Assembly (NCBI GenBank): GCA_025716815.1
Contig: JAIXMN010000004.1
Location: 620,001 to 684,000 of the forward strand
Direction: 5' to 3'
DNA length: 64,000 bases
Source of the DNA: Dichotomocladium elegans
Lineage: Eukaryota; Mucoromycota; Mucoromycetes; Mucorales; Lichtheimiaceae
The position numbers and the translations under genes are program-made. Shown piece after piece: positions 11,608-23,186 of this stretch. Positions within the stretch are counted from its first letter, which is position 1. Every line of letters begins with the position of its first letter. The notes beneath the pieces are model-generated. The model was not told the DNA's origin. It searched no databases and worked only from the letters and a program-made list of their open reading frames with translations.

Positions 11608-14101
11608 GTGTGAGAGAAATAGGTATTTTTTTTGTCTCCATGCTTGCATATGGTTTATATAGCTCTAGATCTTTTGTTCCCCAAATATGGTAATATACCG
11701 CGCGGATGATTTATGAGCATAACCAACAGCCGCGTGACCTCCCAAAACTTCGGCATATCGCAGTTTCGTACTCGTGTTCACATAGGACGCCGACGAAAGC
11801 GAATATAATACGAACAACAACCTTCGTTTTGTCGTGTGTTACGCTTCTTGTACGAGGATGTTTGAGTTTTTTAAGATTTCACGTCCAGTATTATAATCCC
11901 AAAAGTCAGCTTAGAACATATCGTTGAAGCTCTGCTATACAATGTGGCAGGTAAATATACTATGCCGTGATAGAGCAGAACTCGTAAAAGCAATGAGCTA
12001 GCAAGGTAAGTTGGAAAACTGCTACCTATCAGCCGTTAAAGAGTGTTTTGTTCAGATAGAGTTTTACGAAATGCTTAGGACACACACTGTGTATCAGAAG
12101 ATAAAACGTACACAAAAGCTTCACAATCTTCTAACGCACGATCATTGTCAGAAGCATGTTTGGATGAAGATGTCTACCACCTTTCCTTCTTGACTCACAC
12201 GCCAGAATCTCCATTTATATATTTATAGTGCAACAACTGAGCAAAATGCCGAACGATGCTCTAAGTTATCAGCCACCGCATCTGAGTACCCACATCCCAG
12301 CAAACGTCAATGCGCCAATCTCAGCATGGTTCCCGCGTCATTTCTGCCATTTTTCCGTGGTTTATGGGTTTATTTCACGTCGCCATCCAATTGGATTGAG
12401 CTGTGAAGCAACAGCAGTGTCGTAAATATTATAGGCCATCGAATCCGATATAGACACGGACATTAGACTCCAATTTGAATTACTATAGGTGCTATCTAGG
12501 ATACTTCAAGATTAACAAAGCGCTGCTTTGCAGCTAATTATTTTTCCCAGGCTCCCGAGTGGGTGAGAAGAAAATTTGTAAGGTCTTACAGATGCTCCCC
12601 GACATACGAACGATCGGTGAGACTCTCGGTTTGATTGGGTGGTTATGGAACAGGATTCCCGGGGCCCTTTTTAATACCGTTTTTTAAAAGGCCCTCTTTA
12701 TTGCGATTTCCACACTGCCAAAGAAACAGTTTCAAGTATAATCAGACTGCCTGGACTAATAGTGAATGAGATAGCCTTAAGATGACTGTTTAAAGTTGAA
12801 TTATCGCATTGTATACTGTTAGTAGTAACTGTTATGGTGCGCGCAGGATGATATGTCTTTCTCACAGATGCGCTTATATCATTTAGCAATTGTTAATGTG
12901 AGAACGTCCTCTGCATGGTCTTGTTCTCATCAGCTGAAGGTCATTATCCATATTATGCGCACTTGTCAGAAGTGGTGAAAGGACGGCAAACTATGTTAGT
13001 GTCTAGAAGAAGGACTTAGAAAATGCGTACCCAATGACAGGAATATTGTTAGAAGCTAGAGGGAAACCCCAGCACCAGGATCGTCGTTTGTTTTGGCGAT
13101 ATTTTCTTAGTCCTAACATAACTTGTGAACTTGAATAACTAGCGTATTGCTCTGCTATCTACGACCAAAGCTTTGTACCTATCGGTTCGACAAGACCAAC
13201 TCCGGTCATGACCTACATCTAAGAATCACCTGAGACACGGTATACGATTATGTTTGACAAGTACGAGACTCGTGGTTCATGGGGATAATTTCATGAACTC
13301 TAAGCTGTTACGTTTGCTTATCTATACGCTGAATGGTAGTTTTACTTTTCTTCATTGCCGGGCATAGTTTCAGCGCCACTCTGCGATGGTTATATAAATT
13401 ATGGAATACAAGGTATAATAGAGGGAAGAGTAATAGTATTAGGAGTTACTTAGATATAACATCAGAAAGAAATTGAACCGTCATCTTACGAACAATACAT
13501 TCTATAAAGTCATAACCGGAGTCTGCTTTCGTCGTAGATATGTGACGTCTCACTGTGTAGTGTATGCCGAAGGTTCCCAAGCCATGTCTTTCATCCTTAG
13601 CCATATTCTCCAAGACACCTATAAATAATCGTGCAAAGGATTGTAGGGTATATTTCTCCGATAGAGGAATGCAGATTTCTCTGCATGGAAAAGTATTGAT
13701 CAGACACGTTTGATTGCTGCTTTTTCCGAGATGATGTCTCAGTTTACGTTTTTTTATTCTTTACATTTTTGAGAAGCTGTATCTCACAATGTAGATATTG
13801 CTTGCAATCATATCTGAATCTACTTTTTCCTAAAAAAAAATCCGATCAGTCATTATAAATGAATCACGTACTAGAGGTATGAGAAGACTGTCATGCTTGA
13901 AGATGGTCTCCATGATATCACCACTTCTCAAAAAAGCGCGGCTTTGTTTGCCCTGGATCTGGTTTGTTATCAAATCTTCTTTTTGCAATGACAGAAAATT
14001 TTAGTGAGGTAGCAAACATCTGTTTCCGTACCCTTTTCTCCCCCTTCTTTAAAACTAGCGCGCCAAGATCTCAGTTTCCATATCTTCATTTTCTCTAAGC
14101 G
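11608..14101. other. 2.5 kb AT-rich intergenic region
   Basis: No frame here has domain character or a run of plausible exons. The longest are about 60-73 codons and low in complexity. No tRNA, tandem repeat or terminal inverted repeat was noticed. Confidence 0.45.
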
Positions 14102-16169
14102 ATGAAGAATACAACCAATAATGAGAAAGTAAAACACGCTCGATCATTCAGTGCACCTGCCAACTGTCACTCTGCTCTCGCCCAAAAAGATTGCCAATTT
14201 CCTTGTATCGTCACCTCATGCAAAAGTCGTGGCAATGAGGCACCTCGACATATTAGCATTGTTATACGAGGAACAATCCATAAACCTGTTTTCCGACCAA
14301 GACAAATAAATTCAAATGGGCCAGCGACAGGAAAGAGCACAGAGATAAAAGAATGTAATGCTGATCCAATAGCCACCAACTCGGTGTACTCGGTCTTTTC
14401 GCCTTCGAAAAAGTGGATGATCGTCATGATCGCTTCGGTAGCTGCTTTCTTCTCACCATTTTCCGCCAACAGCTATTTTCCAGCCATTGCAAATATTGAA
14501 AAGGTATATACTTGAAAAAAAGAAAGTGCTTTTGAAGAGAATTGAAGACTATTTATCCCTAACAAATTCATTTGAACTTGGTCTGTATTTAGGACCTAAA
14601 CATAACGTCGCAACAAGTGTATGCTGTAATGGATTGGAAAGAGGATGGGATAAAATATTTCCACAAGCTAATAATGAATGCTAAAAAAAACATTAGAAAC
14701 TTAACTGTCACTGTCTTTATGCTCTTCCAAGCTGTATCGCCTTCACTCTGGTGCTCGCTGGCAGACACCCGAGGACGACGTCCAGTCTATTTGGCAACAC
14801 TATCTGTTTATATCATGGCTTCCATTGGTGTCGCACTTGTACCCAACTACGCCCTTCTCCTCGTCTTCCGTATGCTGCAAGCATTTGGTGCAAGTTCAGT
14901 AATTGCAATTGGCGCAGGTACCATTGGTAAATAAAATGTGTACATCAGAAAAATACTTCGTTTCTTGTTTTGATTCTTTGGATTTTGACAATGAATAGCT
15001 GATATTTCACCACCTGCCGAACGAGGCGGATACTTGGGATGGTATTCTCTCGGCTTTAACGTGGGACCGCTCATAGGCCCTGCACTTGGTGGCCTTCTTT
15101 CACACTATTTTGGATGGCGTTCAATTTTCTGGACCATGGCTATTGTATGCGGTGTCCATTGTCTGATCTTAGGCTTTTGTCTCCCTGAAACGTTACGCTC
15201 ATTGGTTGGCAATGGTTCCGGATATGCGAACCCGACGCCCAGACAATGGTGGAGGCATCACCAGCAGCAGAAGCAAAAGATAGATGACACGGGTTCGTTC
15301 GCCATCAAGACGACGGTTCCTCCGCATGAAAATGATAAATCGCGGTCAGGTGCTTTATCAACAATAAACGATATCTGCAAGTTGTTCTTCCAGCCTATGC
15401 TCTATGCTAAGGAACTCGATGTGATGCTCCTCCTGATTCTCTATGGTTTCCAGTATGGAGCGTGTTACGCTGTTACTACATCGCTTCCCCATCTCCTGGG
15501 CAGTGTATATTTCTTGAACGAAAGCGCGATCGGTGCTACTTACTTGGCAAATGGACTTGGATGCATCCTTGGCGCCTTCCTCGAAGGCCGTATTCTCAAC
15601 TATAACTACCTACGAATGTTGCGAATATGTGACAACTCTGGTATGACATTGTATTCGAATGACAGGCTTCCGATCGAGCATGCTAGACTACGAACTATCT
15701 GGATTCATGCGGTTCTCTTCAATATTCTATTGGTATTTTACGGATGGTGCCTTTACCTTAAGACGCACCTGGGTGTTGTCTTATTTATCCAATTTGCACG
15801 TATGTATATGTCCCGAGAAAAAGCGAAAGTGGCACTTCGCATGGGCGTTAATCATGTATACCATTAGTTGGTCTAACAGCTCAGGCAGTCTTCAACTCGG
15901 TTCAAACCTTGCTTGTTGACCTATATCCTGAAAAGTCGGCATCTATCACCGCTACAAATAACATGTTTCGCTGCTTATTTGGTGCGCTAGCCACAGTCTC
16001 TATCTTGCCAATGATTAATGCCGTTGAAGTCGGTTGGGCGTTCACCATCATCTCTATCATCCTTCTTCTGTCGCGGATGACGATTGGCCTTGAGCTCCAC
16101 TTTGGACCCATATGTCGTCTCCAGCGTGCCATGACGTCAAACTTGGATGAAAAATCCGGTTTTACATGA
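14102..16169 (+). CDS. MFS transporter, DHA1 drug:H+ antiporter type
   Basis: A twelve-helix proton antiporter of the fungal Qdr/Dtr-type DHA1 group, expected in the plasma membrane; the substrate cannot be read from sequence. A hydrophilic N-terminus of about 95 residues ends in SVYSVFSPSKKW, before helix 1 (MIVMIASVAAFFSPFSANSY). The DHA1 signature region reads SLADTRGRRPVYL, and GGYLGWYSLGFNVGPLIGP with LGGLLSHYFGWR is motif C. A charged loop of about 70 residues lies between the two six-helix halves. The second exon is only 26 nt (14,593-14,618, encoding DLNITSQQ plus two bases); skipping it breaks frame. Other introns lie near 14.93 kb and 15.80 kb. The final exon carries LLVDLYPEKSASITATNN and the last helices. 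No disabling mutation was seen. Confidence 0.85.
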
Positions 16170-16538
16170 GGTAGCTTCTAATCGAAGGTTTTATTTAGAC
16201 TTTTCTGTCCCGCTATTGACGCATATAATATGATAAACAAATAGAATCAAATGTATTGTATAGTTTGTCTCGCCCTCTCTAGCAAGACGGAGGAGTAATA
16301 ATCTATAGTGATTAATGTAAATTGCTGATGTTTATGTCTCTGCAACTATTCTTAGAATAAAAAAGTGCAGATAATGAACGCATTTTTTCCATCAGTCGTA
16401 GCACCATATCCGTTTGTCACTTGTTGATATAGGATGATAGTCAATCTGTTCTGCTTATCCGTGGTAATTATCGATAAATGAAGGGTTATATTCAATATAT
16501 AAGCTATGTCACTAAACGACGGGCATCTTCTAACCATT

Positions 16539-17224
16539 ATGCGATTCTTCAACCTTTTAGCAGTATCTTTGGGTGCACTTGGGGTTCTTTTCCATCAAGC
16601 CGCCAGCGCCCCAGCGGAAAAGTCAGATGTGCAACTGTATGTATGCGAAGATCAATCTACTGACCATGGCTTATGTTTTCTACGATCCATAGGACCGAAC
16701 AGAAGAAAGAAACCAATGTTCATCTCGCCGAGGTTCCGCTTCCTCTTCCTCCATTCCCTCCATTCCCTCCTGCTCCTCCGCTCCCTCCCACTGGCGGCAC
16801 TGGCGGCGCTCCTCCTCTTCCTCCATTCCCTCCGTTCCCTCCTGCCCCTCCGCTCCCTCCCACCGGTGGTACTGGCGCTCCTCCTCTTCCTCCATTCCCT
16901 CCGTTCCCTCCTGGTCCTCCGCTTCCTCCCACTGGCGGCACTGGCGGCGCTCCTCCTCTTCCTCCATTCCCTCCGTTCCCTCCTGGTCCTCCGCTTCCTC
17001 CCACTGGCGGCACTGGCGGCGCTCCTCCTCTTCCTCCATTCCCTCCGTTCCCTCCTGCCCCTCCGCTCCCTCCCACCGGTGGTACTGGCGCTCCTCCCCT
17101 TCCTCCATTCCCTCCGTTCCCTCCTGCTCCTCCGCTTCCTCCCACTGGCGGCGTCGGCGGCATTCCACCTTTGCCTCCGCTCCCACCGTTCCCACCAGCA
17201 CCGCCTCTTCCACCCCGTGCATGA
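16539..17224 (+). CDS. secreted proline-rich tandem-repeat protein
   Basis: Exon 1 encodes a signal peptide, [20 protein letters not shown], with probable cleavage after AASA and then PAEKSDVQ. A 57-nt intron (gtatgt to ccatag) joins in frame to [20 protein letters not shown]. The rest consists of about six units of 23-24 residues built on [17 protein letters not shown] plus TGGTGGA or TGGTGA, ending PPLPPRA. Total about 190 residues, with no cysteine in the repeat part. The likely role is a cell-wall or extracellular structural protein, inferred from signal peptide and composition only. An in-frame ATG at 16,506 would place a polar stretch before the signal peptide and is less likely. Other frames are also open over the repeats because of their composition. 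This frame is preferred because only it has a signal peptide and a consistent intron. Confidence 0.7.
16736..17160 (+). repeat. tandem minisatellite, unit 69-72 bp
   Basis: About six head-to-tail units begin cctcctcttcctccattccc and end in a threonine-glycine codon block (actggcggcactggcggc or a one-codon-shorter form). Units alternate between 72 and 69 bp. Length changes are whole codons, so frame is kept. Confidence 0.85.
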
Positions 17225-19392
17225 ATGCGCATAGAAAATCCATCTATTTTCTCATGCTAATTTTTTCTGACATGGCTAGGATTTTGTCACACTATGATGT
17301 TATTATCTTTTATGGTTCAATGAGGAGCAATCATAGTTTTTAAAGGCGTAATAAAAAGATAATACATCACCATTTTGTGTTGTTGTCTACACACTGTGTT
17401 ATCTTGGATATAATCACTTTTTCAAAGGAAATCAGCTCGCGGAAGTATCCGTGTTCATGGCTGAAAGGTGTTGCCGCTGCAACTGATGTTACATAGTCGA
17501 GCTTGATCGCTTCACTGTGCAATGGGATTGCTTCTTTATTACCCAGCACCGTTAAAAAAATGGAACGTATAAACTTTTTTTGCATATGAGTAAATCAGAA
17601 ACGCTTTGACGTTGCTGCAATTTAGGACGCTCGATTTCTTTAATCAGTAGTTCGTTTTGAGAACAGATGTTTTAACTTTTATACCGAGTCTGGCTCTCCA
17701 GAGCTTGTCACTGATAATTATGACAATAGTCTCTGCGCACGCAGAGTTAGCAAAAAGTTTCTCCAAGAACTTAATTGTTTAATGTCATACCGCCGTAATG
17801 CCTCAATTACTCGGAGGCAATACCATGAAAGACAATGGAGGGCTAAGTTGAATAGGCCAAACGCCCAACCACCAATATGTATTAGATGCACTTTAGTAAT
17901 ATACCTATGATGCTGCTGAACGTAGGGTCCAAAACCTGGGCCAAGATGACTGTATTAGTGATTGGCACGCTTGTATTTTTGCCGATATCGAATGGTAGTC
18001 CTAAATGACGAGCGAAGGTATCGTGAGCGAAGCGACCAATAAGATTTGTTTTTGTCGACGTTCAGGTTATTAAGCTTTTTATGCTAGTATGTAATTTTAT
18101 ATACTTTATTCTTTCTTGCAAGAATATTATAATAGCCAAGCGGGAAACAAATGGAACAATAAAGTCCATTGTGCATCCAAATAGCTTGAGTTGCTTAAAA
18201 TGAGCAGCCATCGTTAAGGAACACACATATTGTTTTTCCCATGGACAATTGAATATTCATCACCATCTATTAAGCTATCCATCGTGACCTTTGTATTGCT
18301 ATTGCTGAAACCAATTCATACCGGACATATTGCTCTATATAGGTTACTAGCTGCAACTATTGGTAAAACAATCTATTCCGACACCGTACTGCGCTCACAT
18401 GTTACTACAGTATTCATGGGAATGATAATTGGATTCAAATGGTCAACCATAGAAGACATCCACTCTATATAAAAGATGGGACGATGAGTTTGATACTAAG
18501 TCCTGTAAACTATATTGTCCTATTCTGGCATATAAATGAAAAAAGACAAACTGTTATAACAGCAACATTACAAAGACAAATATTTGACCGGGTACCGAAA
18601 GCAATTCTGAGGATGCAGGCGAGCGTTTATAGTTGACTAACTGTTTTCACGAAGCGGCTCGCGTAGTACAGACTTGGGAGCATTAACGTAGATGTTCGGG
18701 AATGATAGACGGTTAGACAAGAAATGATTAGGAAGGCAAGACATTGCTCAATGTTTATTTTTAGCGCTGTTTAATTCCGTGCATCATGTAAATATATGAA
18801 AAAAGGTGCGCTGTGTGAAAAATAAGGTAATACCGGTCTTGCGCATGGATAGCATTGGCGGCAGACGCAACCCGTAACTCGCGAAGACACAGGAACAAAG
18901 TAACTTCAAATGCCGCCGAAATTGAATTTTGATTCTTACGCCATAAACAGAAGAGACGGGGATCCGCTGGATAAACACGAAATGGTACCGTTTCAAGGCA
19001 CACTCTGTGTTCTGAGGATGGTTTACAATCGGTATTATTGTCTTATGACCAGGTTATTTGTTCATTCCTGGCCATGATTCCAGGAAAAAGAACCTTTGTC
19101 AATAGACAATGTTACCTGGTGATCAATAAAGAAAACGTGGCTTGCTCCCGAGAATGGTAACAGGCAAGACCCATTCCCCTCTCGGGAACACAGGATTACG
19201 GTAGGACGAGGAAATTGGTTGTAGCTGGCCCAGCATTTACACGATAGAACCTTCATATCAAGCTCTAGACTCGATCGTGTTTTACTCTTCTCTCTCTTTC
19301 TCTCTCTTCCCCCACCACGCGGCTTTCCATTCCGTTCCTTGAACCAATATCCCCATCCCACTCGTTTTTGATGCGCTTACTGTAGCTGCTAG
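17225..19392. other. 2.2 kb intergenic region
   Basis: AT-rich, with short frames on both strands and no domain-like protein. A pyrimidine-rich tract (ctctctctttctctctcttc) at about 19,290-19,312 lies just upstream of the mucin gene and is probably part of its promoter or leader. Confidence 0.45.
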
Positions 19393-22196
19393 ATGGTCAC
19401 CAAAGGGAACTTCTATACCTGCAGTCTTTTTGTTCGCGCGTTCGTCCTAGTCTTCATATCCTCTCTGCTCCTGTCCGCCGTTGTCGCAGCTGCACCCACT
19501 GATGAGTCCGATTCTGAGGCCATAGTATGTTCACCTTGCAATTACTTAGATGCATGCTTACTCTTTTCATTACTATAGATATCGCATCGCAGCCGGAGTA
19601 GCGTGAATGCATCGTTGTCTGCCGGTGCGAATGTAACATATTTTGGCTCGAGTACAATCAAGCACCATTCCAGAACGATTACAGCGTCGGCCACTGAGAT
19701 GACGAAGGCAGCGCAGAAAGACGACGACGATTCGACGAGCACGACGACGACAGAAAAAATCACCAAATCATCAAATTTCTTGGAAAGCATTTCTAGTGTC
19801 CTTTTCGGTCCACCGGAGACGACAACCAAAGCAACTAAACCAACCACTCCTTCTGATGAAGATGAAAATTCCTCCACCTCTCACACCATCACAACTGCCA
19901 CTACCACCAAGGATGCTAGCAGTAAAGAGCCTACGCCGACCAAGACCAGTCCAATCGAAGATCCTACCGAGCCTACTTCAATAGTTGCCGGAGATGAGGA
20001 ACCCACTTCCTCCTCCACGTCTACTACTACAACAACGAAGCATGCTTCTTCTCTAACGCCAACGAAAACCTTGTCCCCAACGAATAAAGACGATGATTCA
20101 GAGACCACATCGGCAACAGAAGTTGAGCCGACCGCAACAGAAGCTCCAGTCTGTGATGAGGATAAGAATGATTGCGCCGTTACTAGTACCGTCACAAAAA
20201 GCTCTACGAAGACCGCGTCAGCAAAACCTACGTCTTCTGATGATCTAACGGCAACGATTGATCCCACTAAGATCACTCCTACTGAAGAACCTACAACAAC
20301 TGACGAGGCCACGGAATCTACCTCGACGAAACATGCAAAGCCTACGACTACGGGCGAAGCATCCATCACGGATGAACCCACCAAAGGTTCTCCTACGGAT
20401 GATCCATCCATGACTGATGAGCCTACCGAATATACATCGACAAAGTATCCAAAGCCCACGTCTACTGATGAAGCATCCATGACCGATGAACCTACTGAAT
20501 CTTCCTCGACGAAACATCCAAAGCCCACGTCTACTGAAGAAGCATCCAGGACTGATGAGCCTACTGAATCTTCCTCGACAAAGTATCCAAAGCCCACGTC
20601 TACTGATGAAGCATCCATGACCGATGAACCTACTGAATCTTCCTCGACAAAGTATCCAAAGCCCACGTCTACTGATGAAGCATCCATGACCGATGAGCCT
20701 ACTGAATCTTCCTCGACAAAATATCCAAAGCCTACGTCTACCGAAGACGCATCTGCAACGGGTGAGCCCGAGCCCACCAAGGACATTCCCACTGAAGATC
20801 CGACCACGACTGATGAGCCAGCTGAATCTACTTCGACGAATCATGCGAAGCCCACATCCACAGAAGACGAATCTCCAGCAGATGAGCCATCCAGCAGCTC
20901 TACGTCGACGAAGACCACGAAGACTTTGAAGCCCACACCTACCGAGGACGTTTCTTCAACTGAGAAACCGGCCGAATCCTCACCAACAAAGACTACAAAG
21001 ACTGCGAAACCCACTCCCACTGAGGACCAGACTGAGACGGAGGATCCAACAACGACTGAGGAATCTACCACTACCGATGAACCCCAGTCGACTGATGCCC
21101 CGTCTACTGTCACAGAAACTACCTCAACTACGGAAAAGGTTACGGAAACCTTTACATTTAAGCCCACGTCAACTTACCGATATCAGACGTATTCGTGGCT
21201 CTCTAATACGTTCAGCGTCCCGATTGAGACTCACACGACAAGTACGACCTCTTCTCCGAGTGTTACGAATAGTGTAACATCAGTGAGCTCTAGTACTAGC
21301 GTTCCCCAGGCCAGCCCAAGCAGTAGCGATGATAGCCTTCCGCAGTACATTGCCCCCAACATCAACGCCATTATCCCTGGTAAGGATAAAATTCATCGAT
21401 CGTCTTTAAGCATCACAGACCATTAATATCGAAATAGACACCAGCGATATTGTGTACATGAAGTTCAAATATCTATCGTACTCGCAGATGGTCAACGATG
21501 CCCTTCTCACAGCTGAATTTGTGCAATCGCTCCCTGCACTAATCAGCAAGGCGCTCAAGGTCTCTCCTGACGATGTTATTGTTATAGCCATTACGTCAGC
21601 GAGCAACTTCAACGACAAACATAAGCGCGACACGAGCTCAGGTGTGGTTGTGTCGATTGCCATCCCATCCGATAAAGTTGATGATATGAAGCAGCTGGTA
21701 TCGACACCCACTAGTGATCTGTACGACGCCTCGAACGGTCAATTAGCGACATTGATTGATGGCACTTACTTTGCTGCTGCAACGAACGGCGGTAAGCAGC
21801 CTTTTCTTTTTATTCTGGGATTTTCTTTCGTGAAATTAACCTGATTCAAATGTAGATCCCAGCTCAAGCTCGCCGCAGGTGTCAGACCCTAACAGTGTCA
21901 CAAATGAAAACGCACCGTCAAATGGCTCGTCGAGCGGCAGCAAGCTTTCTACGGGTGCCATCGTAGGCATTGCTGTCTCGTGCGGCGTAGTGGTTTATGC
22001 AGTAGGTACCGCTATGTTTGTTCGCCGTTATCGACGCCGCCGGGAGCAGCGTCGGCAAGAAGAAGCTGCCCAGCACCAGATGTTTGCTCAGAGCATTTCT
22101 GCCCCCATCATGCAAGAGAACTCACTTGGCTGGAGCTCGAGCGGTCATCCCCCACCACTCCAAAATGTCTACCATAATCATCAACCCCAGTGGTAA
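19393..22196 (+). CDS. Msb2-like transmembrane signalling mucin
   Basis: This type I membrane protein has the architecture of fungal signalling mucins (Msb2/Hkr1), which act upstream of MAP-kinase pathways for stress and filamentous growth. Exon 1 (19,393-19,524) encodes a signal peptide with the core FVLVFISSLLLSAVVAAA. Exon 2 (19,579-21,379) encodes about 600 residues rich in Ser, Thr, Pro, Glu and Lys, including a 23-residue repeat array around TSTDEASMTDEPTESSSTKY. Exon 3 (from 21,438) encodes a folded-looking membrane-proximal region: IVYMKFKYLSYSQMVNDALL, VQSLPALISKALKVSPDDVI and ATLIDGTYFAAA. Within it lies a dibasic KRDTSSG segment. The last exon holds the transmembrane helix AIVGIAVSCGVVVYAVG, a basic stop-transfer segment (RRYRRRREQRRQ) and a tail of about 55 residues ending NHQPQW. 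About 800 residues. The Msb2 assignment rests on architecture and the juxtamembrane pattern, not a search. Confidence 0.65.
20385..20760 (+). repeat. coding 69-bp tandem repeats in mucin ectodomain
   Basis: About five units of 69 bp (23 residues), the best conserved at 20,458-20,730, encode variants of DEPTESSSTKYPKPTSTDEA. Units differ mostly at single codons, for example KYPKP versus KHPKP. Confidence 0.85.
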
Positions 22197-22715
22197 AGGG
22201 AGAACATGTACTACACCCTTAGAGCCTAAACATGTCATATCTATTATTTAGTCGAGGATCGGTTTATATCTTTCTCTTGTTCTCTTGATCCTCAGATATT
22301 GTAATAGTAAAACTTATTTTATTATAACTCATTCCTACAAGGGAAAGCATAATGTCACAAAACAAGAATTCTTCAACGTTTTTAACTGCATCTTCATTCG
22401 GCACATCTAAAGCATCCAGCGTCATCTAACACATCGGATAGCTCAGGACATGTACTTTGGACCAATAACAACAAGAGTCGCATTCTCATTAAACTAATCT
22501 CATACAGTGAGTAGTGGTTTTTATTATACACGCTACCACGAAAGAACAAAAACTGTGGTCCTTGAGTGATACGTGGATACAGAGAAAGTCTCATATGGTT
22601 TATATCCCCGCCTTTAGCGCGATTCGGGTGCTCTGAGGGCCTTGCCATACCCGCCCCCAACGGAAGCAGTGCCAACGAGCTAACACAGACCCTCCCCTTT
22701 TTGCGTGTTAATCCA
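22197..22715. other. intergenic region, mucin 3' side and RPL43 promoter
   Basis: No gene-like frame. The right part (22,600-22,700) is GC-richer than its surroundings, as expected for the upstream region of the ribosomal-protein gene that begins at 22,716. Confidence 0.45.
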
Positions 22716-23141
22716 ATGGTACGCAAAAGGCCTGATGCTACCAAGAGGACACGAACTTATCGGATGGATGGAATGGATTTTACGATGGATGGATGAATAG
22801 GCTAAGCGTACCAAGAAAGTCGGAATCACCGGCAAGTACGGCACTCGCTATGGCGCTTCCTTGAGAAAACAGGTGAAGAAGATGGAAATCACTCAACACG
22901 CCACCTACACATGCACTTTCTGCGGCAAGGTATGTTGTTTAGCGTCATTAAAATATAAAAAAAAAAGATCTCAACTATATTCTGCTATCCATAGGACGCT
23001 GTTAAGCGCACTGCTGTCGGTATATGGAAGTGCAAGGGCTGCAAGAAGATTCTGGCAGGCGGTGCTTACACCGTCTCGACTACGGCTGCTACCACCGTCC
23101 GCTCCACTGTCCGCCGTCTCCGCGAATTGGCCGAGATTTAA
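22716..23141 (+). CDS. RPL43: 60S ribosomal protein L43 (eL43, L37a), three exons
   Basis: eL43 is a small zinc-binding protein of the large ribosomal subunit. Exon 1 is the ATG alone (22,716-22,718), followed at once by a gtacgc donor. Exon 2 (22,801-22,929) begins [20 protein letters not shown] and ends [11 protein letters not shown]. Exon 3 (22,995-23,141) begins [18 protein letters not shown] and ends [10 protein letters not shown]. The zinc-ribbon cysteines CTFC and CKGC are present. All exons join in frame to 92 residues, the standard length. The isolated start codon is supported because alanine GCT directly follows an AG acceptor at 22,799-22,800. Intron 1 (82 nt) carries GGAT repeats, as does the first intron of RPS18. 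The stop lies only 45 bp from the stop of the convergent DnaJ gene. Confidence 0.94.
22762..22795 (+). repeat. interrupted GGAT tract in RPL43 intron 1
   Basis: Two groups of GGATGGAT separated by about 14 bp lie within the intron that follows the start codon. The last group is close to the acceptor site. Confidence 0.7.
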
Positions 23142-23186
23142 ACTCAAAATATGCATATTGATTCATAAAAGACACTGATACATCTA

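Noticed and set aside
16680..17243. Long minus-strand frames with Glu-rich and Gly-rich repeats opposite the proline-rich gene
   Set aside because: They exist only because the 72-bp unit lacks stops in several frames. Neither has a signal peptide, start context or introns comparable to the plus-strand gene.
20385..20760. CRISPR-like regular repeats
   Set aside because: The periodic units are translated 69-bp coding repeats with no unique spacers. The window is eukaryotic and no cas genes are present.
19881..20844. Minus-strand frames of 199 and 308 codons opposite the mucin gene
   Set aside because: Composition (DASSVDVGFGYFVEEDSVGS repeated) is the antisense of the Thr/Pro-rich repeats. 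The plus strand has signal peptide, membrane helix and in-frame introns.
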